A DNA stretch of 64,000 nucleotides from Rhodocyclaceae bacterium (GTDB taxonomy: Bacteria > Pseudomonadota > Gammaproteobacteria > Burkholderiales > Rhodocyclaceae), in contig JAEUNM010000108.1 of NCBI GenBank assembly GCA_016791105.1, forward strand, positions 1 to 64,000, given 5' to 3'. Of this stretch, positions 52,709 to 62,649 are shown piece by piece (position 1 is the first letter of the stretch; every line of letters begins with the position of its first letter). The notes below the pieces were generated by a model. That model saw only the letters and a list, made by a program, of their open reading frames with translations, had not been told where the DNA came from and did no database searches. Both the position numbers and the translations under genes were made by a program.

Positions 52709-53488
52709 ATGACTGCGCAATCAGGCGCCGCAGGCGCGACCCCGCGACCCGGCGATACCTATCGTGCCCAGAACGGCGAAGATCGCTGGCTGGACGACTT
52801 TTTCGAGCACAAGCAAAACGGCTTTTTCGTCGACGTCGGCGCGTACGACGGTGACCACCTGAGCAATAGCTATCACTTCGAACAGATAGGCTGGACCGGC
52901 GTATTGGTCGAGCCGGACCCCGATCGCGCGGCGAATTGCCGCGCCGTGCGTCCGCGCTCGCTTACCTTTCATTGTGCCGCCGTGGCCTCGCCGGAGTTGC
53001 GCGAAATTACCTTTCATCAGGTGGGCCAAGCGGGTGTGTACTCGACCACCCACATGACCGATGCACACGCGAGCCGGCTCGCCAGCATGGGCAAGGTGCC
53101 GCGCGCGATGACCGTGCCGGCGCGCACGCTGGATTCGATACTCGAGGAAGTCGCGGCGCCGGCCATCGACTTCGTGAGCATAGACGTCGAAGGCGCCGAA
53201 ATGGATGTGCTGAGAGGCTTCGACATCGAGCGCTGGCAGCCGGCCATTGTGGTCGTCGAATCGAACAGCAAATTCCGCGCGCCTGAAATTCGGGATTATT
53301 TCGTCAGGCATGGCTACGCCTATCAGCACAGCATAGACGTAAACGATTTTTACCTGCGCGTGGGGGCCGGCGCTGTTACGCAGGATGCACTTAACTATGC
53401 GCGCCACCGGGTGCGGCGGCGAATGGCGCGGCTGGGACAAAATTTGCGCCGCGCCTGGAAAAAGCACGTCGTCGGCCGAAAAGGCTGA
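52709..53488 (+). CDS. FkbM-family methyltransferase (second)
   Basis: A 259-residue FkbM methyltransferase: FFVDVGAYDGDHLSNSYHFE, VLVEPDPDRAANCRAVRP and IDFVSIDVEGAEMDVLRGF. The C-terminal tail is Arg-rich (RHRVRRRMARLGQNLRRAWK). It is the last gene of the glycan cluster and converges with the ABC transporter genes. Confidence 0.88.
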   Translation: MTAQSGAAGATPRPGDTYRAQNGEDRWLDDFFEHKQNGFFVDVGAYDGDHLSNSYHFEQIGWTGVLVEPDPDRAANCRAVRPRSLTFHCAAVASPELREITFHQVGQAGVYSTTHMTDAHASRLASMGKVPRAMTVPARTLDSILEEVAAPAIDFVSIDVEGAEMDVLRGFDIERWQPAIVVVESNSKFRAPEIRDYFVRHGYAYQHSIDVNDFYLRVGAGAVTQDALNYARHRVRRRMARLGQNLRRAWKKHVVGRKG

Positions 53489-53602
53489 CGCGCAGATTTG
53501 AGGCGCTGGGGCAAACCGTTGCGCTATGGTGCGTCGTGGTTTTGCTTCGGCGCCATGAAGCTTTTCCGCCCGGTGCCCGGCGGCCTGGAGCAGAAATTCA
53601 CT

Positions 53603-53618
53603 GCGGACCACAGTCCGC
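53603..53618. terminator. Possible bidirectional terminator hairpin
   Basis: GCGGAC (53603-53608) pairs with GTCCGC (53613-53618) around a 4-base loop in the convergent gap between the FkbM and ABC ATPase genes. No T-tract follows on either strand. Confidence 0.4.
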
Positions 53619-53633
53619 GAGGCCGCGCCGCTG

Positions 53634-54389
53634 TCAAAGCGCCAATTCGGCGTGGATGCGCGCCACTACTTCAAGTACCTCACGATCGCCGATGGCGCGG
53701 CTGCGCCCGGCGGGCAGGTGGAATTCGCTGCGCACGGTGGCGGGACGGTCCGACAATAACAATATGCGGTCGGCCAATAGCGCGGCTTCTTCGATGTCGT
53801 GCGTAACCAGCACCACGGCACGCGGGTAGCTGGCCAGCATGGACTGCAGTTCGCGGTGCATGCGGCGGCGGGTCTGGTAATCCAGCGCCGAAAACGGCTC
53901 GTCCATCAACAGCAGATCGGCCGGCCCGGCCAGTACGCGCGCCAGTTCCACGCGCCGGCGCATGCCGCCCGACAACTGGTGCGGATAGTGGTGGCGGAAA
54001 TCGGCCAGCCGTACCAGTTCCAGCATTTCGTCCAGGCAGCGCGCGCGCGCTGCCGGGCCGGCCTGCGGGTCCAGCCCCAGGGCGATGTTTTCCGCCGTCG
54101 TGAGCCAAGGGAAAAGACCGTCCTGCTGATACACCATGCGCGTCGCGGCGCGCCGCAGCAAACTGCCCGAACCGGGCTGGCGGGTGCCGGCCATGAGCGA
54201 GAGCAAGGTGCTTTTGCCGCAACCGGAGGGCCCGACCACGGCCAGAAATTCGCCCGGCGCCACCTCCAGGCGCAGCTCGCGCAGCACCGGGAAGGCGCCG
54301 TAGGCGTGGCAAACGCCGCGCGCGCTGATGAGCGGCAGGTGGCCGGCGGCCGGCAAATCCGGCGTGAGGGTGGCAATCTGGTCGTCCAT
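53634..54389 (-). CDS. ABC transporter ATPase (nitrate/sulfonate/taurine importer type)
   Basis: A 251-residue ATPase of the SsuB/TauB/NrtD group. Walker A is GPSGCGKSTLLSLMAG; the signature is LSGGMRRRVELARVLAGP; Walker B is LLLMDEPFSALDYQTRR; the H-loop is VLVTHDIEEAALLADRI. ATG at 54389 with GAGG 7 bases upstream. It is the last gene of a leftward run that includes the permease and binding protein (128 bases from the permease). Confidence 0.92.
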   Translation of the reverse strand: MDDQIATLTPDLPAAGHLPLISARGVCHAYGAFPVLRELRLEVAPGEFLAVVGPSGCGKSTLLSLMAGTRQPGSGSLLRRAATRMVYQQDGLFPWLTTAENIALGLDPQAGPAARARCLDEMLELVRLADFRHHYPHQLSGGMRRRVELARVLAGPADLLLMDEPFSALDYQTRRRMHRELQSMLASYPRAVVLVTHDIEEAALLADRILLLSDRPATVRSEFHLPAGRSRAIGDREVLEVVARIHAELAL

Positions 54390-54517
54390 GGCGCAGCCTC
54401 TGCAATAGTCCGTTCGGGAGGGGGAATTCACCTGTTTGTTGCGCACCTGCGCACAGACGTAACCCGTTGGCGCGCCATGCCGTCAAGTCGAACCCGTCGT
54501 CTGGCGGCGCCGCACGT

Positions 54518-55345
54518 TCAACGCTCGTAACCCCAGCGCACGCAATTGAGGCGGGTCAGTTGCAGCAGCGCCAGATCGATCGTGATACCTATGCAGCCTA
54601 TGGTGATCATGCGGCACACCAGCAAATCGATGCGCAGCCCGTTGCGCGCATCCCAGATCGCAAAGCCCAAACCTTCGCGTCCGGCCACCATTTCGGCTGC
54701 CACCACCACCAGCCAGGCCAGGCCGGCACCGACGCGCAGCGCCGTAATGAGCTGCGGCAGGATGGCCGGCAGGGTGACGTACCACAGCGCGCGTGCGCCG
54801 CGATAGCCATATTCCGCGCCGACCTGGAAATATACTTTCGGCACCGTCGCGACGGCACCGCTCAGCGCCAGTACGAGCGGGAAAAATGAGGCCATGAAAA
54901 TCAGGAACACGGCCGGCGCGTCGCCTATGCCAAACCACAGGATGGCAAACGGTATCCACGCCAGCGGCGACAGGCTGCGGAAAAAATTGACCGCCGGCAG
55001 CAGGCCTTCGCGCACGATGAGGCGAGTGCCCAACAACAGCCCGGCAGGAACGCCCAAAGCCACAGCGAGGCCAAAACCCAGCGTGACGCGGTAAAAGGAA
55101 ACCACGGCGTCGTCGAACAGACGGCCGGAGCGCATATCTTCGGCAAATGCGCGCGCCACCGACTGCGGCGACGGAAACACGTATTCCGGCAGCCAGTTGG
55201 CGGAACAAAGCAGCCACCAGATGGCCAGCGCAAGGGCGCCGATCAGTATGGCCGGCCAGGCGCGTACGCCGCCGGCGGCTGCCGCCGCGGCGGCGGACTT
55301 GGCTTCCGCCGCGCCATTTTGTACCGCCGCCTCGCTGGCGTTCAT
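54518..55345 (-). CDS. ABC transporter permease (SsuC/TauC type)
   Basis: A 275-residue inner-membrane permease with about six helices and a cytoplasmic Ala-rich N-terminus. The EAA-loop region is GAEYGYRGARALWYVTLPAI, and LVVVAAEMVAGREGLGFAIW follows, both typical of BPD_transp_1 subunits of sulfonate/nitrate importers. Its ATGA start overlaps the stop of the binding-protein gene. Confidence 0.92.
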   Translation of the reverse strand: MNASEAAVQNGAAEAKSAAAAAAAGGVRAWPAILIGALALAIWWLLCSANWLPEYVFPSPQSVARAFAEDMRSGRLFDDAVVSFYRVTLGFGLAVALGVPAGLLLGTRLIVREGLLPAVNFFRSLSPLAWIPFAILWFGIGDAPAVFLIFMASFFPLVLALSGAVATVPKVYFQVGAEYGYRGARALWYVTLPAILPQLITALRVGAGLAWLVVVAAEMVAGREGLGFAIWDARNGLRIDLLVCRMITIGCIGITIDLALLQLTRLNCVRWGYER

Positions 55346-56361
55346 GGTTTGGCCTGCGCGGCAGCAAGTTCGATGTGCTTGATGGCAGCCGGGACGAAGC
55401 GGCGGTCGACCAGATCCGCAATCCGCACCGGCTGCTCGAGTACGCCCAGCTCGAGCGCCATGGCGGCAATTTTTTCCAGCTCACTATCAGCCGGATTGAG
55501 ATTCACATAGCTCACGCGGCCGGGCTGGGAAAGCACGAAGCGCAGCAGTTTTTCGTCCTGCTGAAAATACGGCGCGGCGATTTTCGCGGCCTGTTCACGG
55601 TGCGTTTCGGCCCACTGGCCGGATTCGGCGATGCCGCGCACCAGATCGGCGATGAGCTGCGGTTTATCGCGCAGCAGGTTTTCATGCACCACCAGGGCGC
55701 AGGAAATGAAATTCGGCCAAATGTCGTGGGCGTGGTATAGCACGCGCCCGGTGCCGTTCAGTTCCGCCTTGGCGGCGTGCGGCTCGCCCACGAAATAACC
55801 GTCTATGGCGCGCGCTGCCAGTGCGCCCGGCATGTCCGGCGGCGGCAATTCGACGAAACGTATTTCGTCCGCGCCCACCCCCTGGTCCTGCATCAGCTTG
55901 TGCACCACCAGATTCTGGTTGCTGTACTTGCTCGGAATCGCGAACACCTTGCCGCGCAGATCGCGCAGGCTTTTGGCGTCGCTGTCGGAACGGACCATGA
56001 TGGTGGAGCCTTCGCGGTGCCCCAGGTACATGATTTTTACCGGCACGCCCTGTTCGCGCAGCTTCATGGCCAGCGGCACGATCATGAAGGTGGCCTGCAG
56101 GCGGCCCGATTTGATGCTTTCGACCATGGTCGGAAAATCGGTGAAGCGCTGCGACTGGTAGTGTGCCAGGGGGCTGGCTTGGGTGGCGAAATCCGTGACC
56201 GGGCAAGTGAGATGACAGGTTACGGGCAGAAAGCCGACCGCCAGGGTTTCTTTTTCCGCCGGCCCCGCCTGCTGCCAGGGCTTGAATCGCAGTAGTCCCA
56301 GCAGGGCCAGGAATAGCGCGGCGATCAACAGGTATTTCAGCAGCGGCCTGGTCCAGGGCAT
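55342..56361 (-). CDS. Membrane-anchored ABC substrate-binding protein (NMT1/SsuA-like)
   Basis: A 339-residue binding protein. It begins with an uncleaved-looking signal anchor (LLKYLLIAALFLALLGLL) rather than a clear signal peptidase site. The mature part starts LAVGFLPVTCHLTCPVTDF, with MVESIKSGRLQATFMIVPLA and KVFAIPSKYSNQNLVVHKL typical of NMT1/SsuA-type domains. The ligand is unknown. A good ribosome site (GGAG, 7 bases) precedes it. It lies 49 bases after the thioesterase gene of the enediyne-type cassette. Confidence 0.88.
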   Translation of the reverse strand: MPWTRPLLKYLLIAALFLALLGLLRFKPWQQAGPAEKETLAVGFLPVTCHLTCPVTDFATQASPLAHYQSQRFTDFPTMVESIKSGRLQATFMIVPLAMKLREQGVPVKIMYLGHREGSTIMVRSDSDAKSLRDLRGKVFAIPSKYSNQNLVVHKLMQDQGVGADEIRFVELPPPDMPGALAARAIDGYFVGEPHAAKAELNGTGRVLYHAHDIWPNFISCALVVHENLLRDKPQLIADLVRGIAESGQWAETHREQAAKIAAPYFQQDEKLLRFVLSQPGRVSYVNLNPADSELEKIAAMALELGVLEQPVRIADLVDRRFVPAAIKHIELAAAQAKP

Positions 56362-56410
56362 ATTGTGTCTCCGCGGTTTGGCAACCGGCGCGGGATGAAA
56401 TCCGCAGCCG

Positions 56411-56839
56411 TTACAGATAGTTTTCCAGCGCGCGCCGCAGTGCCGGCGGCAACGGGGCCGGCGTCATGGCCGTGCCCTCGCGCCGCATGCAGGCGATCTG
56501 TTGTTCCCCGCGCGCCACCAACTGCTCGCCCTCGGTACCCTCCAGCCAGTACTCGAAGGACATCGTGACGCGGTTTTGCGCCAGCGCCTCGGCATACATG
56601 CGTATCGTGACGGCGTCGAACGCCACCAGCTCGCCCAGGTATTCGCAGGACACCCGCAGCGTCACCAATGCCAGACCGTTCTGCAGTTCCTGTGCCACCT
56701 CGGGCGCGTGTTCACGCAGGAACATTTCGCGCACCCTTCCCTGCCAGCGCACGTGGTTGGCGTAGTACACATTACCGACCAGGTTGGTTTCTTCGAAACC
56801 GACCAGGTGCCGGTACTCATAGGCGCGCCGCGTGCGCAT
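56411..56839 (-). CDS. Enediyne-type hotdog thioesterase (CalE7/DynE7-like)
   Basis: A 142-residue hotdog-fold thioesterase. The sequence YEYRHLVGFEETNLVGNVYY, then NHVRWQGRVREMFLREHAPE, is the signature of enediyne TEs, which release the nascent polyene from the PKSE. The conserved Arg and Glu residues of that group (FEETN, RWQGR) are present. Its start codon overlaps the PKSE stop (TGATG), indicating translational coupling. This pairing strongly supports the assignment of both genes. Confidence 0.93.
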   Translation of the reverse strand: MRTRRAYEYRHLVGFEETNLVGNVYYANHVRWQGRVREMFLREHAPEVAQELQNGLALVTLRVSCEYLGELVAFDAVTIRMYAEALAQNRVTMSFEYWLEGTEGEQLVARGEQQIACMRREGTAMTPAPLPPALRRALENYL

Positions 56840-59800
56840 CAGTGCCGCCCCGCGCGCGTGCCACGCCGGCGCGCTTCCGGCGCGCCGGCCTGCATCTGCA
56901 CCGCAACCACGAACGGTGCCGCAGCCGCCGGCGCCAGCACGCCGCAGGCGATGCGCGCCTCGCCGGCTTCCAGTTCGACCCAGGCGCCGTCATTGGCGTC
57001 GAGGTCGCAGACGCCGATCTGCAGCGGGGTGGTGACCGGAGCGCCGGCTTTGTGCAGGCATTCGAGCGCACACCAGGCGAACGTGGCGGCCACGTCGGGT
57101 GCCAGCGCCGCGGCGCCGGCCAGGCTTTGCGCGAGCGGCCAGCCGCGCGCGCCGAGCAGGTCGCGCCAGGTATCCGGGCTGCGCGCGCAAATGGTTTCGA
57201 TGTCGCAGGCCGTACCGCCGGTGGCAAAGGTGAGCTGTCCGGCGTAGGCACAGGAAAACGGCGCTCCGCCGGCCGGCTCGGGTTTGCCGTCGGAACGGCG
57301 TAGCGGCCCGCTGCCGGGGCCGCACACCAGCGCATAGGCCTGGGCGCGGCCGGCTTCGCGCTCGGCGGCCACCAGCGCCGCCGGAATGCTAGCCCCGCGC
57401 GGCAACCTGGTGAGGCGGGCGAGGCGGCGCTCGATCAGCGTACCCAGCCACGGCGCCGGCAGCTTGTGCACCGGGTAGGGCGCCAGCGCGCGCAGTTTGA
57501 GCCCGCGCCAGCGTTCGCGCAGGCGGCCGTCGGCGGCGATGATGTCGACGTCATAGACGAAGCTCAGTCCGTCGGCCCAGGTTTCGCGCGCGCGGCTGGT
57601 CCACGGGCCGGGCGCCTCCAGCGCGCCGGCTTGCCACGATTCCAGGCTTTGCGGCAGCAGGCGCAGGTTGGGCACGCAGGCCTGGATGGCATGCAGCGCC
57701 GCGTCGCGCGAGCCGGCGTCGCCTAGCAGCAGGCGCTGCGGCAGGTAGCGCGCGAACCAGGGGCTGTCGTCCGGCGCCGCCAGGCACGCCGTGCAGCGGG
57801 TGGCCGCAAGTTCCAGATAACCCTGCAGCCGGCGAAAGCGGCCGGACTGGAACAGCAGACCGCCGTACAAAGCATCCACTCCGTCCTGCAGCGGCCGTGC
57901 CGCGCTGGGCCGGCGGCGCTCCTCGCGGCGCGGGCCGAAGCGGCAAGTAAGGCGGAAATGCGTCACCTGGAAGGCGCTGCCGGCGGCGCGCAATACCACG
58001 TCCACCGTGTCGGCGCTGCGCGCCAGCGCGGCGATGCGCAGCACTTCGGGGCGGCCGGGCGCCACCACGATGGGGCGCTCGAAGTGGACCGCATCGAAGC
58101 CGCACAAATCCTCCCGCCCCAGCACCGCACAGGCCGCCTGTGCCGCTGCTTCCATGCCCAGCACGGCGGGTAGCACGCAGTCGCCATCCAGTTGATGGTC
58201 TTGCAGCCAGGGATCGGAGTCGGGCGCAAGTTCGGCTTCGGCGACCAATTCCACGCCGGGGTAATACACGCGGATGCGCTCCAGGAAGCGTAGAAAGGGC
58301 AGTTCGCGCTCGGGCAGGCGCAAGGTGGGCGCGTCGCCCCAGCGGCCGGCCACCACCACCGCCACTGCAGCCGGCGGCGCCTGCACCAGCGCCATGAAGT
58401 GCGCGACGCCGGCGTCGATAGGGATGGGCGTGACACCTTCGCGCAGCAGGGCTTCGACGCGGCCCAAACGTTCGCCCATGCCGGTGCCGGCCCACACCGA
58501 CCATTCCAGCGCTAGACAGACACACTCCGGATGCGCGGCCTGATAGCGCTCGGTGGCGCGCGTGAGCCACTCGTTGACCAGGGCGTAATCGCACTGTCCG
58601 CGCAAACCGGCACGGCCGATGATGGACGAGAACGCCACCAGCAGGCGCAGTTCGCAAGGCGTGAGCGCGTCGAGCAAATGCTGCAGGCCGTCCAGCTTGC
58701 CAGCGCGCGCGGCGGCCAGACTGGCCGGGCTGCTGTCGGCGAGCAGGGCAGGGCGGTTGGTGCCGGCGGCGTGCAGCAGGCCGGCCACCGGCCCCAATTC
58801 GGCTCGTATGCGCGCCACGGCCGCGGCGCAGGCGGCGCGGTCAGCCACATCGGCCTGGAAATAGTGCGCGCTGGCGCCCTGGCGTTCGAAGCGGCGCAGG
58901 TTGGCCGCCAGTTCTTCATCCCGCGCCGGGTCGGAGCGTCCGATCAGCGCCAGTTTGCAGCCGTGGGCACGCGCCAGGGCGGCGGCGCATTCGACTGCGA
59001 TGCCCTTGCCACCGCCGCTCACGATGACGACCTCGCCCGCCGCGATAGGCGCCGCGCGGCCTGCTGCCGGCGCGAGCGGCAGCAGCCGCGCCACCCAGCG
59101 GCGTCCCTGGGCATCATGGCGCGCTTCGACATAGCCGTGTAGCTGCGCGACTTCCTGCGCCAGACGCGGCGCCAGATCGGCGTCGAAAGGCAATTCCACG
59201 GCGCAGCAAGGCATGCCGGTTTCGAGATGTACGCTGCGCGCGATGCTGGATGCGCCGCCCTGCTGCTGGGCCAGCACGAAAGTCGATGCGCTGCCTTCCG
59301 CCAGCGCCGCGTGCGCGGCGGCGTACAGCGTGGCGGGCGGCGTGTGTTCGGCCGCCGCGGGCAGGCACAGCAAAACGCCGCCGCTGCCGCTGCCGGCCAG
59401 TTCGGCGGCCAGCTGCGCCGCGGCGGCGCCCTCCACGCCAAATACCTGCCAGTGCGCGGGCGCGGACTGCCGGCGCGCCGGTGCGGCGCCCAGGGGGGCT
59501 TCCACCCACTCCGGCACGAAGGCGCGGACCCAGGCATCGACGCCGGCCAGGTGCAATTCCGCGGCCGGCGCGGTGGCACCGGTTGCGGCCAGATCGGCCA
59601 GCGCAGCCGCCAGTTCGCCCACGCTGGCGTCGGCAAATTGGGTACTTGAGAGCGGCGCGGCCAGGCCCATCTGACGCGCGGCTTGCGCGGCAAGCTGGCC
59701 CACTGCGATGGAATTCAGGTGCAAATCCTTGAGCAGGCGCGCTGCCGGCGCGATCGCCGCTAGCGGCAGTTCGGCCTTGGCGGCCACCAGGGCGCGTACC

Positions 59801-62649
59801 AGTTCCAATGCATCGGCCGGCGCGGCGGAGCCCTCCGCGGCGAGCGGCGCCGGGGCCGGCTCGGACTGTGCCACTTCGGCTGCCGGTGCAGTTTGCGGTA
59901 CAGCTTCCGCGGTGTGCAAGGGGCTGCCGGCTGGTGGCGCTTTTTCGCAGGGATTTTCGAAAAACCGCGGCGGGCGCGCCATGTCGTAGGGGCGGCAGAA
60001 GCGTTGTTCCCACAGCGGGCGCAAATCCAGTGCCGCGCCCAGCGACCAGGCCGCGCCCACGGCAGCGAGCAGGCCGGCGAGCGATTCGCCGCCGGCATCC
60101 AGGCTTTCCACCACACAGCCGGTTTGGGCGCGCGCAAGACCGCGCAATATCCAACCCGGCCCGGCCTCGATCAATAAATCCGCTGCCGCGGCTGCGTGTT
60201 CCAGCGCTTGCGTGAAGCGCACCGGGTCGGTGAGCTGCCGGCTCAACAGTGTGGGCAGGTCGGTTTGCGCATCCAGTTCGGCGCCGCTCACGCTGGACAG
60301 AACCCGGCGTGCCAGTGGCGCCAGGGGCGTTGCCGCCAGCGCGGCTTCGAAAGCCGGTCGCGCGGGTGCCATGAGCGGGCTGTGGAAGGCGTGCGATACC
60401 GGCAGTAGGGTCGCTTCCACGCCGCGGCTCGTGGCCAACGCGACCACGCCGCGCACCACGTCCAGCGCGCCGGATATGACGCTGCGGGACGGCGCGTTAT
60501 ACGCCGCGACGACCGCGCCGCCGCCCAGCGCTTCGATCCAGCGCAAGGCCTCGAGCTCGCCGGCATGCAGACTGGCCATGCCCCCGGTGGGCCCCGGCAC
60601 GCTCGCCATGGCGCGACCGCGCGCTTCCACCAGACGCAGCAAATGCTCCGCTGGCAGTGCGCCGGCCCAACTCAAAGCGGCCAGTTCGCCCAGGCTGTGG
60701 CCCAGCGCGAACTGCGCTTCGATGCCGAAACTTTGCAGCACGGCAAGCGCGGCCAATTCCGCCTGCACGATGGCGGGCTGGGCTAGGTCGGTGGCGATGG
60801 GGCCAGAAGCCGGCAGCGCCAGGGGGTGTGCCGCATACAGCGCGCGCACGCCATCGAAGCGCCTGGCCATGAGGCCGCCACCGGTGCGCACCGGCGCGGC
60901 CTGGCCCGGAAACAGCAGGCCGATGCGCGGCCGTGTGTCGCGCCGGGCCAGCCACATGTAGTCGGCGTGGCGGCTGCGGCCGGCGTCGCCGGCTTCGAGC
61001 CAGCTCAACATTTCGCCCGCCCGCTGCGCCAGTTCGGCCGGGCGCGCGGCGAGCAGCGCGGCGCGCCAGTCGCCGGCACCCGGCGCGCGCGCGCAGGCCA
61101 CCGCCAGATCGGTCAATTCGGCTTGCGACAGGAGCGGCGCGCGCGCCGCTACGCGCGCGATGGTGGCGCCCAGCGCGGCGGCGTCCGGCGCGGCAAACAG
61201 AAATAACTCGCAATCCTGCCAACCGGCGGCGAGCTGCGCTTCGCGTGTCGTCAGGGCGCCGCGCCGTGGCGCTTCGCTTTCCAGCGCGATATGCACGTTG
61301 ATGCCGCCAAAACCGAAAGAACTGACGCCGGCACGCAGCGCGCTGTCTGCCGGCCAGGCTTCGGGATGGTCCAGCGCGCGAAAGGGCGCATCCGCCCCCG
61401 CCAGTTCCGGGCGCGGGTGTTCCAGCCCGCTATTGGGCGGCAAAACCTGGTGGTGCAGGGCCAGACTGGCCTTGATCAGCCCGGCCACGCCGGCCGCGGC
61501 TTTGGCGTGGCCGATATTGGCTTTTATCGAGCCCACCACGGCGCGCCGCGCGGCGCCGGCTTCGCGCCGCACCTGGGCCAGCGCCGCGAGTTCGATTTCG
61601 TCGCCGACCGGAGTGCCGGTGCCGTGGCCTTCGAAATAGCCCACGCTGGCGGCGGAAAATCCGGCGCGCCGGTAGGCGCGCGTGATCGCCAGATGCTGGC
61701 CGGCCTGTTCCGGGCGCGTGATGCCACCGCCGCCGTCGGACGCCATGCCCCAGCCGCGTATCAGCGCGTACGCGCGCGCGCCGCAGGCCAGCGCGTCGTC
61801 CGCCCGCATGAGCGCTACGAAGCCGCAGCCCTCGCCGGGTAAAAAGCCGGTTGGCGACTGGTCGTACACGCGCATGTCGCCGCGCGCGAGCGCGCCCAGG
61901 CGCGAAAAGCCGACCAATTCGAATGGATCGAGCGAAAGATCGACGCCGCCCGCCAGCGCGAAATCCAGGTCGCCCGCGCCGAGTGCCGCACAGGCCTGGC
62001 TTACCGCCAGCAGCGAGGAACTGCAGGCGCCATCCACGGCGAAGCCGCCGCCGTGAAAATCGAAGTGGTTGCAAATGCGTCCGGCGATGGTATTGGATAG
62101 CCCGCCGGCCAGGCTTTCTTCACCGACCGGGGGAAACGGCTGCTTGTACAAAGTGCCCATTTCAGCCAGCAGCGCGGCCTGTGCCTGCGGCGACAAGTTC
62201 TGCCGCGCCAGTACCGCGGCGGCCACCCGCTCCACATAGGGCCAGCGCAGGCGCATCGACGCCGCGCGCGAGGCGTCGCCGGTCAAACTATTGCCGACCA
62301 GCACGCCGCATGCTTCGCGCGGCAGGCCCAGGCCCGCGGCAAAGCCGGCGTCGGCAAGCGCGCGCCCGGCCACGTCCAGCGCCAGCCAATGCACGGGATC
62401 GACGGCGCGCCAGGTGTCGCCGGCCACCTTGTAGCGCTCGCGGTCGAATTCATAGCCTTCGATGACCGCCGCCTGGCCGCAATAAATGCCGTCGTCGCCG
62501 GCCGCCGGGCCGTAATCCTCCAGGCGCAGCCGCTCGGCCGGCACGCGGCGGAAGGCGCGCCGCCGCGCCAGCACGTTTTCCCATAGTTCGCGCGGCGAAC
62601 GGGCGTCCGGAAAGACGCAGGCCATGCCGACGATGGCGATCGCGCTCAT
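56839..62649 (-). CDS. Iterative enediyne-type polyketide synthase (PKSE)
   Basis: A 1936-residue one-module iterative PKS. Domains in order: KS (1-460; Cys209 in VDGACSSSL, His342 in EGHGTGTP, His381 in NIGHAKAA); AT (about 570-850; Ser652 in GHSLGE, His756 in SHAFHS); ACP (about 945-1020; Ser980 in DLHLNSIAVG, a PKSE-specific motif); KR (about 1205-1440; GGGKGI, Ser1341/1342, Tyr1355); DH (about 1475-1700; His1485 in DHQLDGDCVLPA); and a C-terminal PPTase (about 1750-1936; FAWCALECLHKAG) that can prime its own ACP. This order is that of PKSEs making the polyene precursor of enediynes. ATG at 62649 overlaps the UnbU stop. A longer upstream frame lies within UnbU and was discarded. Confidence 0.95.
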   Translation of the reverse strand: MSAIAIVGMACVFPDARSPRELWENVLARRRAFRRVPAERLRLEDYGPAAGDDGIYCGQAAVIEGYEFDRERYKVAGDTWRAVDPVHWLALDVAGRALADAGFAAGLGLPREACGVLVGNSLTGDASRAASMRLRWPYVERVAAAVLARQNLSPQAQAALLAEMGTLYKQPFPPVGEESLAGGLSNTIAGRICNHFDFHGGGFAVDGACSSSLLAVSQACAALGAGDLDFALAGGVDLSLDPFELVGFSRLGALARGDMRVYDQSPTGFLPGEGCGFVALMRADDALACGARAYALIRGWGMASDGGGGITRPEQAGQHLAITRAYRRAGFSAASVGYFEGHGTGTPVGDEIELAALAQVRREAGAARRAVVGSIKANIGHAKAAAGVAGLIKASLALHHQVLPPNSGLEHPRPELAGADAPFRALDHPEAWPADSALRAGVSSFGFGGINVHIALESEAPRRGALTTREAQLAAGWQDCELFLFAAPDAAALGATIARVAARAPLLSQAELTDLAVACARAPGAGDWRAALLAARPAELAQRAGEMLSWLEAGDAGRSRHADYMWLARRDTRPRIGLLFPGQAAPVRTGGGLMARRFDGVRALYAAHPLALPASGPIATDLAQPAIVQAELAALAVLQSFGIEAQFALGHSLGELAALSWAGALPAEHLLRLVEARGRAMASVPGPTGGMASLHAGELEALRWIEALGGGAVVAAYNAPSRSVISGALDVVRGVVALATSRGVEATLLPVSHAFHSPLMAPARPAFEAALAATPLAPLARRVLSSVSGAELDAQTDLPTLLSRQLTDPVRFTQALEHAAAAADLLIEAGPGWILRGLARAQTGCVVESLDAGGESLAGLLAAVGAAWSLGAALDLRPLWEQRFCRPYDMARPPRFFENPCEKAPPAGSPLHTAEAVPQTAPAAEVAQSEPAPAPLAAEGSAAPADALELVRALVAAKAELPLAAIAPAARLLKDLHLNSIAVGQLAAQAARQMGLAAPLSSTQFADASVGELAAALADLAATGATAPAAELHLAGVDAWVRAFVPEWVEAPLGAAPARRQSAPAHWQVFGVEGAAAAQLAAELAGSGSGGVLLCLPAAAEHTPPATLYAAAHAALAEGSASTFVLAQQQGGASSIARSVHLETGMPCCAVELPFDADLAPRLAQEVAQLHGYVEARHDAQGRRWVARLLPLAPAAGRAAPIAAGEVVIVSGGGKGIAVECAAALARAHGCKLALIGRSDPARDEELAANLRRFERQGASAHYFQADVADRAACAAAVARIRAELGPVAGLLHAAGTNRPALLADSSPASLAAARAGKLDGLQHLLDALTPCELRLLVAFSSIIGRAGLRGQCDYALVNEWLTRATERYQAAHPECVCLALEWSVWAGTGMGERLGRVEALLREGVTPIPIDAGVAHFMALVQAPPAAVAVVVAGRWGDAPTLRLPERELPFLRFLERIRVYYPGVELVAEAELAPDSDPWLQDHQLDGDCVLPAVLGMEAAAQAACAVLGREDLCGFDAVHFERPIVVAPGRPEVLRIAALARSADTVDVVLRAAGSAFQVTHFRLTCRFGPRREERRRPSAARPLQDGVDALYGGLLFQSGRFRRLQGYLELAATRCTACLAAPDDSPWFARYLPQRLLLGDAGSRDAALHAIQACVPNLRLLPQSLESWQAGALEAPGPWTSRARETWADGLSFVYDVDIIAADGRLRERWRGLKLRALAPYPVHKLPAPWLGTLIERRLARLTRLPRGASIPAALVAAEREAGRAQAYALVCGPGSGPLRRSDGKPEPAGGAPFSCAYAGQLTFATGGTACDIETICARSPDTWRDLLGARGWPLAQSLAGAAALAPDVAATFAWCALECLHKAGAPVTTPLQIGVCDLDANDGAWVELEAGEARIACGVLAPAAAAPFVVAVQMQAGAPEARRRGTRAGRH

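Noticed and set aside
53498..53806. Short plus-strand frame after the second FkbM gene
   Set aside because: It runs into the antisense of the ABC ATPase gene and has no recognisable domain.
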